Assembly (NCBI RefSeq): GCF_963678635.1
Contig: NC_087069.1
Span: 37,057,959-37,121,958 of the forward strand
Direction of reading: 5' to 3'
From: Symsagittifera roscoffensis
Taxonomy: Eukaryota > Xenacoelomorpha > Acoela > Convolutidae
DNA: 64,000 bases
Shown here: piece after piece, positions 52,121-62,600 of the stretch
Layout: each line of letters opens with the position of its first letter
Numbering within the stretch: the first letter of the stretch is position 1
Translations under genes and position numbers: made by a program
Notes under the pieces: generated by a model
Told to the model about the DNA's origin: nothing
The model's input: only the letters and a program-made list of their open reading frames with translations
The model's database searches: none

Positions 52121-55100
52121 GACATAAGGGCAAGAAGTTCACGTGGAACAACGCGGCAGAAGAGTCATTCCAGAGAATAAAGAAAGAGCTGTGTGAGGCA
52201 CCAGTACTTGGTATGCCGACTGAGAAGGGGATGTACGTGCTAGACACGGATGCGTCAGTAGTCGCTATTTCTGGGATTCTCCATCAAGAACAAGAATGGA
52301 ATGGGAAGACAGTCATGAGACCAATAGCATACGGGAGCAAGGTCCTAAGTGACACAGAAATGAAGTACGGAGCACCGAAAGCAGAGATGTTCGCGGTGGT
52401 CACCTTTGTCGAAAAATACAGAGCATACTTAGGCAGTGAGCCCTTCAAGCTGCGAGTCGACAACCGAGCACTAAGCTGGCTGAAAACGTACTCAATGGAC
52501 CAGAGCTATATTGGGAGGTGGATAGTTCGCTTGGATGGATACAACATGATAATTGAGCACAGAACACGAGATAAACATCAAAATGCTGACAGCTTGAGTA
52601 AGAAGACGGAGTTCTACGAGAGGCAAGAACAAAGAGAGGCGGACAGACCTGAGATCAAAGACGGCTTCTCCTTTATGGACAAAGAAACGTACGACAGTCT
52701 TCCACTCACGAGATGGCTGGACAAATCAGGCAAACCGATTGAAGATCATCCCGAATTGCCGAAAGAGCCTCTTGAAAAGACCATCTTGAAGAAAAGCAGA
52801 GGGATTCCGATAGGAATAATGCTCAAGTCCAAGATCGTGAGGGAAACACTCAAGGCAAAAGGTTATGATCTCATCCAGGTAGAGGAGGGAACGGTCCGAA
52901 TAGATGAAGACTTAATGAGGTTGCTTGAGAAACTATCAGATGACAAGCCCGTGATCCAAGGGAAAGGTCAGGAGGCACCGGAACTAACCATACTTCGGAG
53001 AGAAGAAACAGTGAACAATACTGATGTCTCAAAAGGAAGCATCACTGATAGCAAGGAAGTCGTGCGATCACTAGTTGAAAAAATCCCCGAAAAAATTCTG
53101 GAGCAGACAAAAGTCAGGGATAAGAAAGTAACATTCAGAGAAGAAGTTGAACACCTGGGACTAGATCAAGAGTCCGGGGAGTGGTCCAGATTCATGGAAG
53201 AAGACGAAACCGGAGAAGGGAAATTGTCCGGGGAGCGTAAAGAGTGGGATGAAGACTCGGATGAGAGCAGCGAAGACCAAGACAGTCTATGCATGATACT
53301 GGCGGAAGAGAAGATAAGACAGCACGACAGGGAATTACAGACGGATCCATCTTCAGGGACGTATAATCTGGAAATACAAGAGGTACGAGGTGGTGAAGAG
53401 CTCGAGAAAATAGCAGTTTCAAGAAAACCACTAAGGGAACTATCGTGCAACTCAAACGTCAGAACGAATCTGGTACCAGAAGACGACATGAAAATCGTGA
53501 AAAGGATGATATGTGTGAAACTGAGCGATGACATCCACAACCCTGGTGAGATGAATGGACAGATCATGGCGCTAAAGGAGCACGTTAAGGCGAGATACAG
53601 GTTGTCTGACCTAATAAGGGCCCAGAAGAATGACAAAATGACAAGTAATCTCTCCAAATGGATCCATTCGGGAGTCAAGGAGAAGGGGGAACTTGAGGAA
53701 GACAGCTACAAGATCTTGAGCCAGTTCTACAAAGAAAAGAGAGACTTACTTTATCACACAGCTGAAGGGGTGGTAGCGTGCAAGAGAAGAGATGAGGAAA
53801 AAATATTACACAAACACAACCTCATCATACTACCACAATTGTACCAAACGGAGGTGCTTTTCAGATCACACGACCAGATGGGCCACCAGGGGATAGATAA
53901 AGTACAACAAAGGATACTTCACAGGTTCGACTGGCCGGGAATGAGAAAAGCTTGCGAGAGATGGGTGAATGCCTGCCTAGCATGCCTTCAAGTAAAAGAC
54001 CCAAGGAAGATGAAGTTTCCCCTCAAGTCTGTCGAAAGTTCGGAATTCAATGAAGTGGTGCAGATAGACCATCAGAAAATCTGCATGACGGAGTCGGGTT
54101 ATAACCAAATATTAGTTATAATAGATCACTTCACCAAGTTGGCGGAAGCGGTTCCGTGCCAGACAGCCTCAGCAGAGGAGACATGTGATCACCTGATAAC
54201 GCATTGGATATCGCGGTATGGTTGTCCAATGACTTTCCAGTCGGACAACGGCAAGGCTTTTGTGGGGGACTTGACAAAAGAATTGATGAAGAGATCACAC
54301 ATTGCTCAAGCACACTCGACGACCTATCATCCACAGACCAATGGGTTGGTAGAGAGACAGAACAGGACACTGGTCAACATGCTCAGGGTGTACTGCTCGA
54401 GATACATGACGGACTGGGACAAATACCTGCCACAGGTAGTAGGAGCCTATAATAGTACTCAGCACTCGACGACGGGTATCAGTCCTTTCATGATGTTGAC
54501 AGGCAGGGAAAGGGCAATGCCTATAACATTCTTCTACCCGGAGTACGAGGGGAAGAGGACGTCACCTCAAGCATACGTGAAGGAAGCGATCAAAAGACAA
54601 CAAGAGCTAAACGAGCTATGTCGGAGAAACACGGCGCAAGCGCAAATGAGGCAACGCAAGAAATATGACGAAAAGATACTAAGAGCAAAGCCATACGAAG
54701 TGGGCCAATACGTGTGGGTCTTCCAAAATGTCATACCGCCCAAGGGAACAAAGAAACTACTCAAGAAATGGAGAGGACCGTTCATGATTACGGAAGTACA
54801 TCAACAAGGACGGTTCTATCGCTTGAGTACAGGGCGAGCAGCACATTACGAAAATCTGAAGCCTCACGTCCCGTCCCCGGAGGACTGGTGCCTACCAAAA
54901 GACATGGAAGGTCTTGAGTACCTGGTGGTGGAACCAGCGTGCGAAGTGAATGAGAAAGGCACTAGAGAGAAAAATGATGGTAATGAGAACTTGAGTTTGG
55001 ACGACAACGAAAAGATAGAAGTGGAGTCGGATGCAGGTTCATTTGTAGAAGAAGACTGGAACGACCCAGAGCAAAACGAGGTACCGAAGTGGATGGAGCC

Positions 55101-56181
55101 GGATCGACCAACACCACCGGAAACCAGGACTGGCAATCGTAAACGAACAGGTATGAGGTACAATAGGTACGGGGATGACTTCTTGATCGATAAGATACAG
55201 CCAGACAAGTTGGGCGATGAACTACTAAGCGCAGGCGAACTGGAAGCCGAAGAGGAATGGCAGGTCATTGACGATGGTGGACATTATCCGCAGGATGATT
55301 ACTCGACGCCAGAATTGGAGAAGGATCTCGAGCAGAGTGAAATAGAAAGGAGGGAGAACACGAACTTGAGGATTCTAGAGTGGATGCGTGATGTCAAAGA
55401 CGAGAGCCGCGAAGGACAAAGCATTCAGCAAATCGATGTATCAGCAGCAAATTACATGAAGACAGAGGACCCTCTTTTCGGATGGACAGCAACAGACAGG
55501 CCACTGGACATCCCCAAGGACAATTCAGACCCGACTACATCGACGGGGACGTCGATAAATATTTTTGTCCGGGGAGTGGGGGTAGGACTTACCCACACCG
55601 AAAATTTGATGATAAAGAAGCTCAAGGAAGTGAGGGAAACAAGCGGATTGGAACTGGAGGAAGAAGAACCAGAGCCTACCATAGGAAGGAATTTCAAAAC
55701 GAAATTCGAAATACCCAATGAATACTCAGAGAACATCATGATAACGGATAGCGACTTCATCCTGTCAATCAGGACCAGCGCGATCTGCATCACGGCGGAC
55801 ATGAGTTTCAAATCAAGATTGGAGGCTGACTTCAAAAGAGAGTACCAGAACGTAGAGTTTCTGTTCAGACAGAGGCCAGGACTGGGAGGCATAGCAGCGC
55901 TTCCACCGTCAGTGGCACAAGTCCCGGGCAAATACCTCTGCTTCCTAGTAACGAGAGTCAACGACAGAAACACAATTGATCCCGAACACGTGATATTGGC
56001 ACTGACAAGACTACGTGACTTCATGATTGAAAGAGGAATAGTGGAGGTCTCGATGCCGGTGTACGACCCAAACAGGGGCAAACTGAGCTCGAGGGAATTG
56101 TACGCTATCCTACATGTGGTCTTTGCAGAAACGGAGATAATGGTGCATCTTCACAAGAAGTACTACTTGAGCATCGCCTGA
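52105..56181 (+). CDS. Giant element RNase H-integrase with C-terminal macro-like domain
   Basis: 1358 codons in this frame; the true protein start is probably the upstream frame. RNase H: D49, E94, D119 and D162 are all present. A ~400-residue spacer follows. Integrase: zinc-finger His pair at about 589/594 and Cys pair near 620, then catalytic D (about 654), D (about 713) and E (about 750), and a GPY/F-like WRGPF box near 890. The next ~320 residues are acidic and disordered. Residues about 1213-1358 resemble the macro-domain fold of the OARD1/TARG1 type: an ICITADMSFKSRLEADFK start, a KYLCFLVTR strand, a long helix and an EVSMPVYDPNRGKL box. The Gly-rich ligand loop is altered and the catalytic Asp of TARG1 is not obvious, so ADP-ribose binding or hydrolysis is doubtful. 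Confidence 0.92.
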   Translation: MQQLMRHKGKKFTWNNAAEESFQRIKKELCEAPVLGMPTEKGMYVLDTDASVVAISGILHQEQEWNGKTVMRPIAYGSKVLSDTEMKYGAPKAEMFAVVTFVEKYRAYLGSEPFKLRVDNRALSWLKTYSMDQSYIGRWIVRLDGYNMIIEHRTRDKHQNADSLSKKTEFYERQEQREADRPEIKDGFSFMDKETYDSLPLTRWLDKSGKPIEDHPELPKEPLEKTILKKSRGIPIGIMLKSKIVRETLKAKGYDLIQVEEGTVRIDEDLMRLLEKLSDDKPVIQGKGQEAPELTILRREETVNNTDVSKGSITDSKEVVRSLVEKIPEKILEQTKVRDKKVTFREEVEHLGLDQESGEWSRFMEEDETGEGKLSGERKEWDEDSDESSEDQDSLCMILAEEKIRQHDRELQTDPSSGTYNLEIQEVRGGEELEKIAVSRKPLRELSCNSNVRTNLVPEDDMKIVKRMICVKLSDDIHNPGEMNGQIMALKEHVKARYRLSDLIRAQKNDKMTSNLSKWIHSGVKEKGELEEDSYKILSQFYKEKRDLLYHTAEGVVACKRRDEEKILHKHNLIILPQLYQTEVLFRSHDQMGHQGIDKVQQRILHRFDWPGMRKACERWVNACLACLQVKDPRKMKFPLKSVESSEFNEVVQIDHQKICMTESGYNQILVIIDHFTKLAEAVPCQTASAEETCDHLITHWISRYGCPMTFQSDNGKAFVGDLTKELMKRSHIAQAHSTTYHPQTNGLVERQNRTLVNMLRVYCSRYMTDWDKYLPQVVGAYNSTQHSTTGISPFMMLTGRERAMPITFFYPEYEGKRTSPQAYVKEAIKRQQELNELCRRNTAQAQMRQRKKYDEKILRAKPYEVGQYVWVFQNVIPPKGTKKLLKKWRGPFMITEVHQQGRFYRLSTGRAAHYENLKPHVPSPEDWCLPKDMEGLEYLVVEPACEVNEKGTREKNDGNENLSLDDNEKIEVESDAGSFVEEDWNDPEQNEVPKWMEPDRPTPPETRTGNRKRTGMRYNRYGDDFLIDKIQPDKLGDELLSAGELEAEEEWQVIDDGGHYPQDDYSTPELEKDLEQSEIERRENTNLRILEWMRDVKDESREGQSIQQIDVSAANYMKTEDPLFGWTATDRPLDIPKDNSDPTTSTGTSINIFVRGVGVGLTHTENLMIKKLKEVRETSGLELEEEEPEPTIGRNFKTKFEIPNEYSENIMITDSDFILSIRTSAICITADMSFKSRLEADFKREYQNVEFLFRQRPGLGGIAALPPSVAQVPGKYLCFLVTRVNDRNTIDPEHVILALTRLRDFMIERGIVEVSMPVYDPNRGKLSSRELYAILHVVFAETEIMVHLHKKYYLSIA

Positions 56182-56454
56182 GTCGGGTACATGGAGGTAT
56201 CAGGTCGGGTGTGAGGGAGGAGTCTTGAGTTAGGTACTGGGGTGCGGCGCAGGTAAAGGGATCTTAAGATGTGATTGGCATGACAATTGAATTTTAAAAG
56301 AAAGAATTGATGGTGCTAAAACATAAAATGAATCTGCATGTTCTTAAGGGAAAATCCAATCGAATTGCTTTAAGTGATATGAGAATGATAAGATTTTAAC
56401 CATATGGGTAGAAGGGGGGTCTCTAGGTTAGGAACGTGACATGCTAAGTTTTAA

Positions 56455-56473
56455 TGAGCTTTCTGTTTTCAGA
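56455..56473 (+). promoter_or_regulatory. Strong 3' splice site upstream of frame 3
   Basis: The sequence TTTCTGTTTTCAG (AG at 56471-56472) is a pyrimidine-rich acceptor 217 nt before the ATG of the third frame. Together with a donor-like GAG|GTAAGG in the leader at 44399, it suggests that frame 3 is read from a spliced subgenomic RNA, as with retroviral env. This is inference from sequence only. Confidence 0.5.
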
Positions 56474-56595
56474 TCAAGTTTGAAAAACAAAGTTGAAAAT
56501 CCAACTACACTCAAGCGAGTAACAGAAAGAGAGAATCTTGATTGAACACGCGATAATCCGAATCTACAGCAAGTACCTGCAAGAGAACAGTTCTA

Positions 56596-56655
56596 GGTAA
56601 TTCTTGAGTTGGTAAGGTAATTCTTGAGTTGGTAAGGTAATTCTTGAGCTGGTTA
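56596..56655 (+). repeat. Three 20-bp tandem repeats with CTTGAG
   Basis: The unit GGTAATTCTTGAGTTGGTAA occurs with a 20-bp period, with TTCTTGAG at 56601, 56621 and 56641. The last copy has one change and is followed by the frame-3 ATG 35 bp on. Confidence 0.85.
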
Positions 56656-56689
56656 ACATCCACCTACATACATCCCGAAGTTACAAAGA

Positions 56690-59600
56690 ATGGCAGACCG
56701 ATTCTGGAACTCCGTGCCCGCGGCCCTGAGGAAGCCCACTCTTGATGAGCTATACAGGCGCCTGAGGGACTTGGACTATACCCAAATAGACGAGAGAATG
56801 GCGGTGATGCTGAATGCCATCCTCCAGTTGGAGGACCAGGGTGAGTGCAGGGAGTCTGCAACGGAGGCTGTCTTGATGATCGGCTACACCACCGAGGGAA
56901 TATCGAACCAAGAACAGACCAGATGGTTGTCTTGGAACGTGGATGGAGGAGTAAGGGGTTTTGACTTGGCAAGGAATCCTGGCCTGAATAACAATACCGA
57001 ATATGGCGCAGGGGAATTCCCACTACCGACTAGGCCAACAGTAAGGTCCACCAGCCAGAGCTCGAGTAGGGTGCCATCGATGTCACGAATGCAACAGACG
57101 ACCGAGGCATATCCGGATCTAGGTGTTCTAAAGAAAGAGCTCGAGAAGACGCAGAAGGAAAGGAATAAGGCGAACCTCGATCGGGATCAGGCAAATCTGG
57201 ATCGGGAGAAGGTTCAGCTGGAAAGGGACCAGGCGGTCAATGAGCGAGACCAGGCTCTGAGGTTGCTTGAGATACAAAAAGCTGAGCATCAACAGGAGTT
57301 AAGGGTGCGGGAGAACGTCGCGAATCGTGATCAATTGAAGTCGGAGTTGGAAAGGATAGAACAGCGACAACGCGAGCTTGACGCACAGAAGGGAGCCAGG
57401 TCAAACGAACGAGTGGTGACCAGCTCGAGGCCAGAGTCGCGCATGGAGGTGGATGAAGCTCCCAGGGCTAGAGGACGGTTCAACCTTGACCGCGAGGCCA
57501 GAGAACACATGAGTGAAGGGTTGGAGGTCTGGATACCGAATGACGTGACGCCTTCCCTGCGCAACCTAGAGACACAACCTGTACGTCCCCTGATGGATGT
57601 GGTGTTACCAGGATATACCCCAACCTCGACCTCGAGTGGCAGTCAGGTGAGCGGCGCCTCATCGCGCCTGAAGGAGCTAGGCGAGAAATTGCAGCAGCAG
57701 AGTCGTGAAAGATCGACAAGGCCAGAGCTTCCCCCAACTTGGAGGGAACAGCCGGTCAGGAATGTCGTGATCGCAAGCTATAAGAAGAATACAGAAGGGA
57801 ACTACCACAGGCACAATCGGCTGGACTGGAGTGCGGAACAGGGAGCCAGGAGGGACTGCTTCCATGACGCAGCCTGGGTGGAGTATCTAGCGCCACCTCG
57901 TGTGCCAGAGGGTGCAGTTCACCTAATTATAGGGGATAGCCTGGCGCGGGTGTTGACCCAGATACGGTCACATTGGCAGACAGGAGTCTTGAGTTTCGCT
58001 GGAGCTGCCACGCCACAGATGTTGGCAACCCTGGACATGCTAGGGATGACCAAAGTTTACACAGTGACCCTGATGGTTGGGACCAACGACGTGTCAAGGG
58101 GAGAAGCGAGGAAAGTAACGAGGTTGTGCGACAAGATGAGCTGCCTTCTTGAGGAACTGAGGATCCAGATGGACCCCATCCTGCTGACGGTATGCACGGT
58201 CCCCTACAACATGATGTTTGATCAGCACGCCCTAGAGATGAACCAGAAGGTGCGGAGCCTGAACAAGGTGATCCGAGACATACACCGAAAGAGTGTGCTT
58301 CCTCTCAGGCTGTTGGACATAGCAGAACGTATGGAGAAAAAGGGATTCCCTGAAGACACCTCAAAAGATGGAATCCATTTCGATAGGCCAAGGGGAGCGG
58401 AGTGGCTGAACGACGTCTTCCAGGAACACATAAACACGCTAGAGGCGGACCTGCTGGAGACAGCCCAATTCACTTTAGGACCACCTCCCAACCCACCATT
58501 CCTCGCCTCGAGGGCCTTGGCTGGTCGTTTGGGAGCGAGAGTTGATACTAGAGACAGTTCAAGGAGCAATCAGACCCGATTGCAGAGTGCCACGCCAATG
58601 GAGTCGGAGGAGGTAGAGTCATCAACACCTCCGGGCTCGGCGATGTACTCTGTGGTGATGGCAGATGGCAGGAGAGAAAAGAAGTCTATGGAGACTGCCC
58701 GCTTGAGATATCCTGAGAAGGTGAAGGAACTGGATTTAGAGAGTTTGGAATGCAGACGAGAGTTGGCGGAAACCCTGGGGATCGAACGAGTGTCGCACGA
58801 GGATTTGAATAGACATCATTGCGTAGACTGGTTGAAAGCTCACGAGGCGCACTTCTCGAGAGCGAAGCTAATGGAGACCACAGACCTGACTGGAATTCCC
58901 ACAAAAACGATCATGGGACCCATTAACTACAGGCCTCTCAAGCTGTTGGGGAGTCCTGGACTTATAATAGAACCTCCCAAGCACCGAACTGGCATCGCCA
59001 GGATCAGGTTGGCAACCCCGGCGCAGTTAAAGGTGGTAGACAAGCTACTCAATCCAGGGGGAATGGAATTGCCTGATGCCGCTTACGAAGGTCCGAAGTT
59101 GGCAGAAGATCCCAGGTACGGGAAGCCCTGTGGTGGCACCCAACTGGCCAAAACTCTGGCAGTTTATGATAGAGCAGATCCAGCTGCTGCAAGAGTAGTC
59201 ATTGTGGCGGGATCGGACTTCGAAGGGACGTCTCCCAAGTTGTTCTGGCCGGAGACTCTGGTATACTCCTTGCCAGGAGCCGAATTGAACCAGATGTTGA
59301 CTCTAGTGGCGGCAATAAAATCGGAGATGCCCTGTGAACCTGAGCTGCTATTGTTTGCAGGAATGAATGATCACCTGCACGCGATGGGACTTCTTGAGCG
59401 ACTGAAGGGCAAGGAGATTCCGACATCAAGGAAGATATGGGAGGCTATTCAGGCGTTATTTGCGGCGATGAATGAGGTACAAGAGAACGTAGCCTCGAGA
59501 TTTGGGTCTAAGACGAAGGTGGTGTTTGCCACATCCCCAGGATACGCAAATATGCCACCCGCCCTACAATTCGTGTACGCGGTCTTGATCCTGATAGCAG

Positions 59601-62600
59601 AAGGGAGTGAATGGCGGATTCTGATGGCAGCCCCCAATCGAGAGCTGGAGCCATCGAACTTGAGGCTTTACAAATCAGAATTGCCGGCGGCATGGGCTGA
59701 CATATCTCATGCACTGAGGGGTTTTTACGGACTGGCCGACGTCCTGATTGTATTGGATGAGGTACTCTTGCTAGAGATATCGAACTTTGCTAGACAACTC
59801 AAGTTCAGCCCAGTCATCGGGGACGACCACCCGGCGATAAACCAGTTGACGGCCAGCCTGTGGTTCCGGAGTATGGATGTGAAAGTCGCAAATTCCACCA
59901 GCAGGTCTAGAGGTCCCAGCAACGAGAGAAGAAATGTGGTCGAGACGGAGAAACAGTTAGAATCGATGAAATATCGCTTGACTCAAGAGAATGGCTGGTG
60001 GCCATTCCTGACACCAAGGCTGGAGAACGTCACGAATAAAACGAGGGAGGAAGCACCACTCCTCGTGAAACAAATCTGGAGTTTTCTAGAGAAGCAACTG
60101 GAGCTAGCTGAAACGAGAGACATGACGGTGGCTAGATTTGTCTCGGCCGCCAATGAAGTGACGATTGGAGGATTTTGGAGAGAGCACGCCAACGGCGAAT
60201 TGAAGACTAGGAGAGATTACGAGATTCTCAAGTTCTTGAGTCCTTGCTGGGAGAAAGAATTCTTGGCAGGAGTGTTCGGCACCACGGCGACTATCTTCGG
60301 AGCCTTCGTACAGGAGATACTGGGCATGTCCATCAGCCTGCTCTTGGCCCTGTATTTGGTTTACCCCAGATACTTGTTCAACATGGGCCCAGCATACATG
60401 TTTAGTCGAGGAGTGGAGACACTTCGAGTTGATGGGTATCTGGCACTAGTACTCTTGACCCATGGGGAATTGGTGTCGTTTCATCGGTTAATAGAATATG
60501 GAGAACCTCTGTCTATGGGGAGAGTCCACACGAGCATTGAAACCAGCTCCTACAAGTGTGCCGCAGGGTTGAAGACACTGCTGGTGCAATACCTCATGAT
60601 GCAGAATCGATACATGACGGGTGAAGATGAGAACCCAACCTCGAGAGAAGAATGGGAGAAGGCGAACAGAGGGATGCCTCTGTTGACGGACCTGTGTCTG
60701 GCAATGAGGTCGGACCCAATGGGGATAATCCGGGGTCTAGAGGAGGTGGTGACCTGCATCTATGGTCCAGCAGTGACGTACGCGTTTCCAGATCCCCTGG
60801 TGATAACGTATCGTCACTCGGTGACGCACTTGAGTCTCATCAGCGTACTGGATGGTACAGCGCTGAATTGGTGTCAGCAGGAGGTGCTCAGGGCGCGTAT
60901 GAGCAACACGGTACTCTTCGGAAAAGTGAAAGATGCCGAGATGATGGTGTGCAACTTCAGGGGACAAATGCAATGTAGAATGGGAGGCAAGCGAGAGGGC
61001 CCCATTGAAATGTATCCAAAGTTTTGGAACCTAAACCCATTGACGGCCGACGGACGAGAAGTCTTGAGAATCCCCGCCTGGAAGGAGTGCTTTGCACTAG
61101 TCAAGAGGGAGCTGGAGGCCATAATGGAGAAAGAAATCCTACCAGCCACCATGCCTGAGTTCCCGACAGTCAGGAGGATGACCTTGGGAATGAATAGTCC
61201 CTTGGTGGTTCCCTCCATAATGGCGAAGATGATGACAGAGGAAACGCAGAGGCATTTCACGGATGGCTGGGATCCCCTGTTCATCGGCTACACGGCGGCG
61301 GTCTACTTCCACACCAGCGAGATGAAGGTAAATTCGTGGACGACGCAAGCGAAAAAGAGTAGAGGTTCGCAGCCCCCTGGATATGAAGTGCGGAAAGTCT
61401 TGAGGACTCTTGAGAAGGAAGGACTTGAGAATATGCTACCCATATGGGATGATGGCAGGATGATCGTGATGGAGGGGCACGTCGCATTGGTGGACGAAAT
61501 GAAATTTGCCACGAGAAAATACAAGGCACCCTATGGCTTGGAACAAGTAGAAGTGACACAGGAGGGAACAGAACTAGATGCAGCAGGTCAACTGCATGTA
61601 GCCCTGACGGAATATAAAAAGCTGGATCCTACGACACCGTCACCACTGTCTGTAGACACGCCTGGAGACAAGAGGAGTGGACCCGTTGAGGATCGATTCA
61701 AAAGAATTCTCGAGAGAAGAAGAAATGAATCAGAGGAAGAGAGTATGGATGAAACTCTCAGTGAAGCTGGAGAAGACATGGAGGTGGGGAATACGCCTGA
61801 ACCAGGGCCATCAGGGGAGGAACTCACCACTCAAGAGCTGTTGAAAGACTTGAGCGAAGAGAATTGGGCAGATACTGCCACCCCACCTCTGAACCCGTCC
61901 CCGCGGAAGAACCTAGAGTTGCCATTGGCAGGTGAGACCTTCAATATGGGGATGTTACTCTTGAGCTCGGAGGAAAGGGAGAAGAACACGTTCGAAGGGA
62001 ACAGGGACATATTCTTGGGATCTCTCGAGGATGACGCTTGGCAGGAGTTCCTGGAGGAATTCAATCGAGAAGTGGGCAGCGAGACGACGCTGGACAAGTT
62101 CAAGAAGGAACTGTGGGACGCAGTAGTGAGATTCGGGGAACCGCTCCTGATAGGAACGGGCCTGGATGAGAAAGCAAGAAAAGAGCTGCTGAACAAGCTA
62201 GTGGAGCTGAGGAACGCACGATCGAAGACTAGAAAAGAGAAATGTGAGGACAGCTCTACTCTGAAACGAAAAACTGTGGATAAAATGGTTGATGATATAA
62301 AAAGGGATAAGGTTGGGACTAGTAATATGATTAAAAGTACTAATATCCTTAAGGCTCGAGCAGGGGGGAGGCAAGAGTTGGAAGGAGTGGATGGAGAGGT
62401 CGAATCAATGATGATAGCCACAACACCCTCGAGCAGAGATGTGAAGACTCGCAAGAGTAAGAGAGAAGTGGAAGGATGGGGTAGTCCTTCAGTGGATGCT
62501 GTTTCGGAAGGAAACTTGAGAGAGACGGCGCCCATCGTTTTGGCTCGATGCAAGACGGCGGCATACAAGAATAGCTCGGAGCTCAGGAAACCACTTGAAG

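Larger units (their letters stand above)
56182..56689 (+). other. Gap between frames 2 and 3
   Basis: 508 bp without a gene. It holds a G-run 'aaggggggtct' near 56412, a strong 3' splice site, and three 20-bp repeats, the latter two described separately. Confidence 0.7.

Noticed and set aside
61831-62568. 245-codon minus-strand frame, and others inside 47-64 kb such as 50821-51525, 48265-48882 and 55452-56081
   Set aside because: They are antisense shadows of the long plus-strand frames, Ser/Leu-rich because of the Glu/Arg-rich sense proteins.
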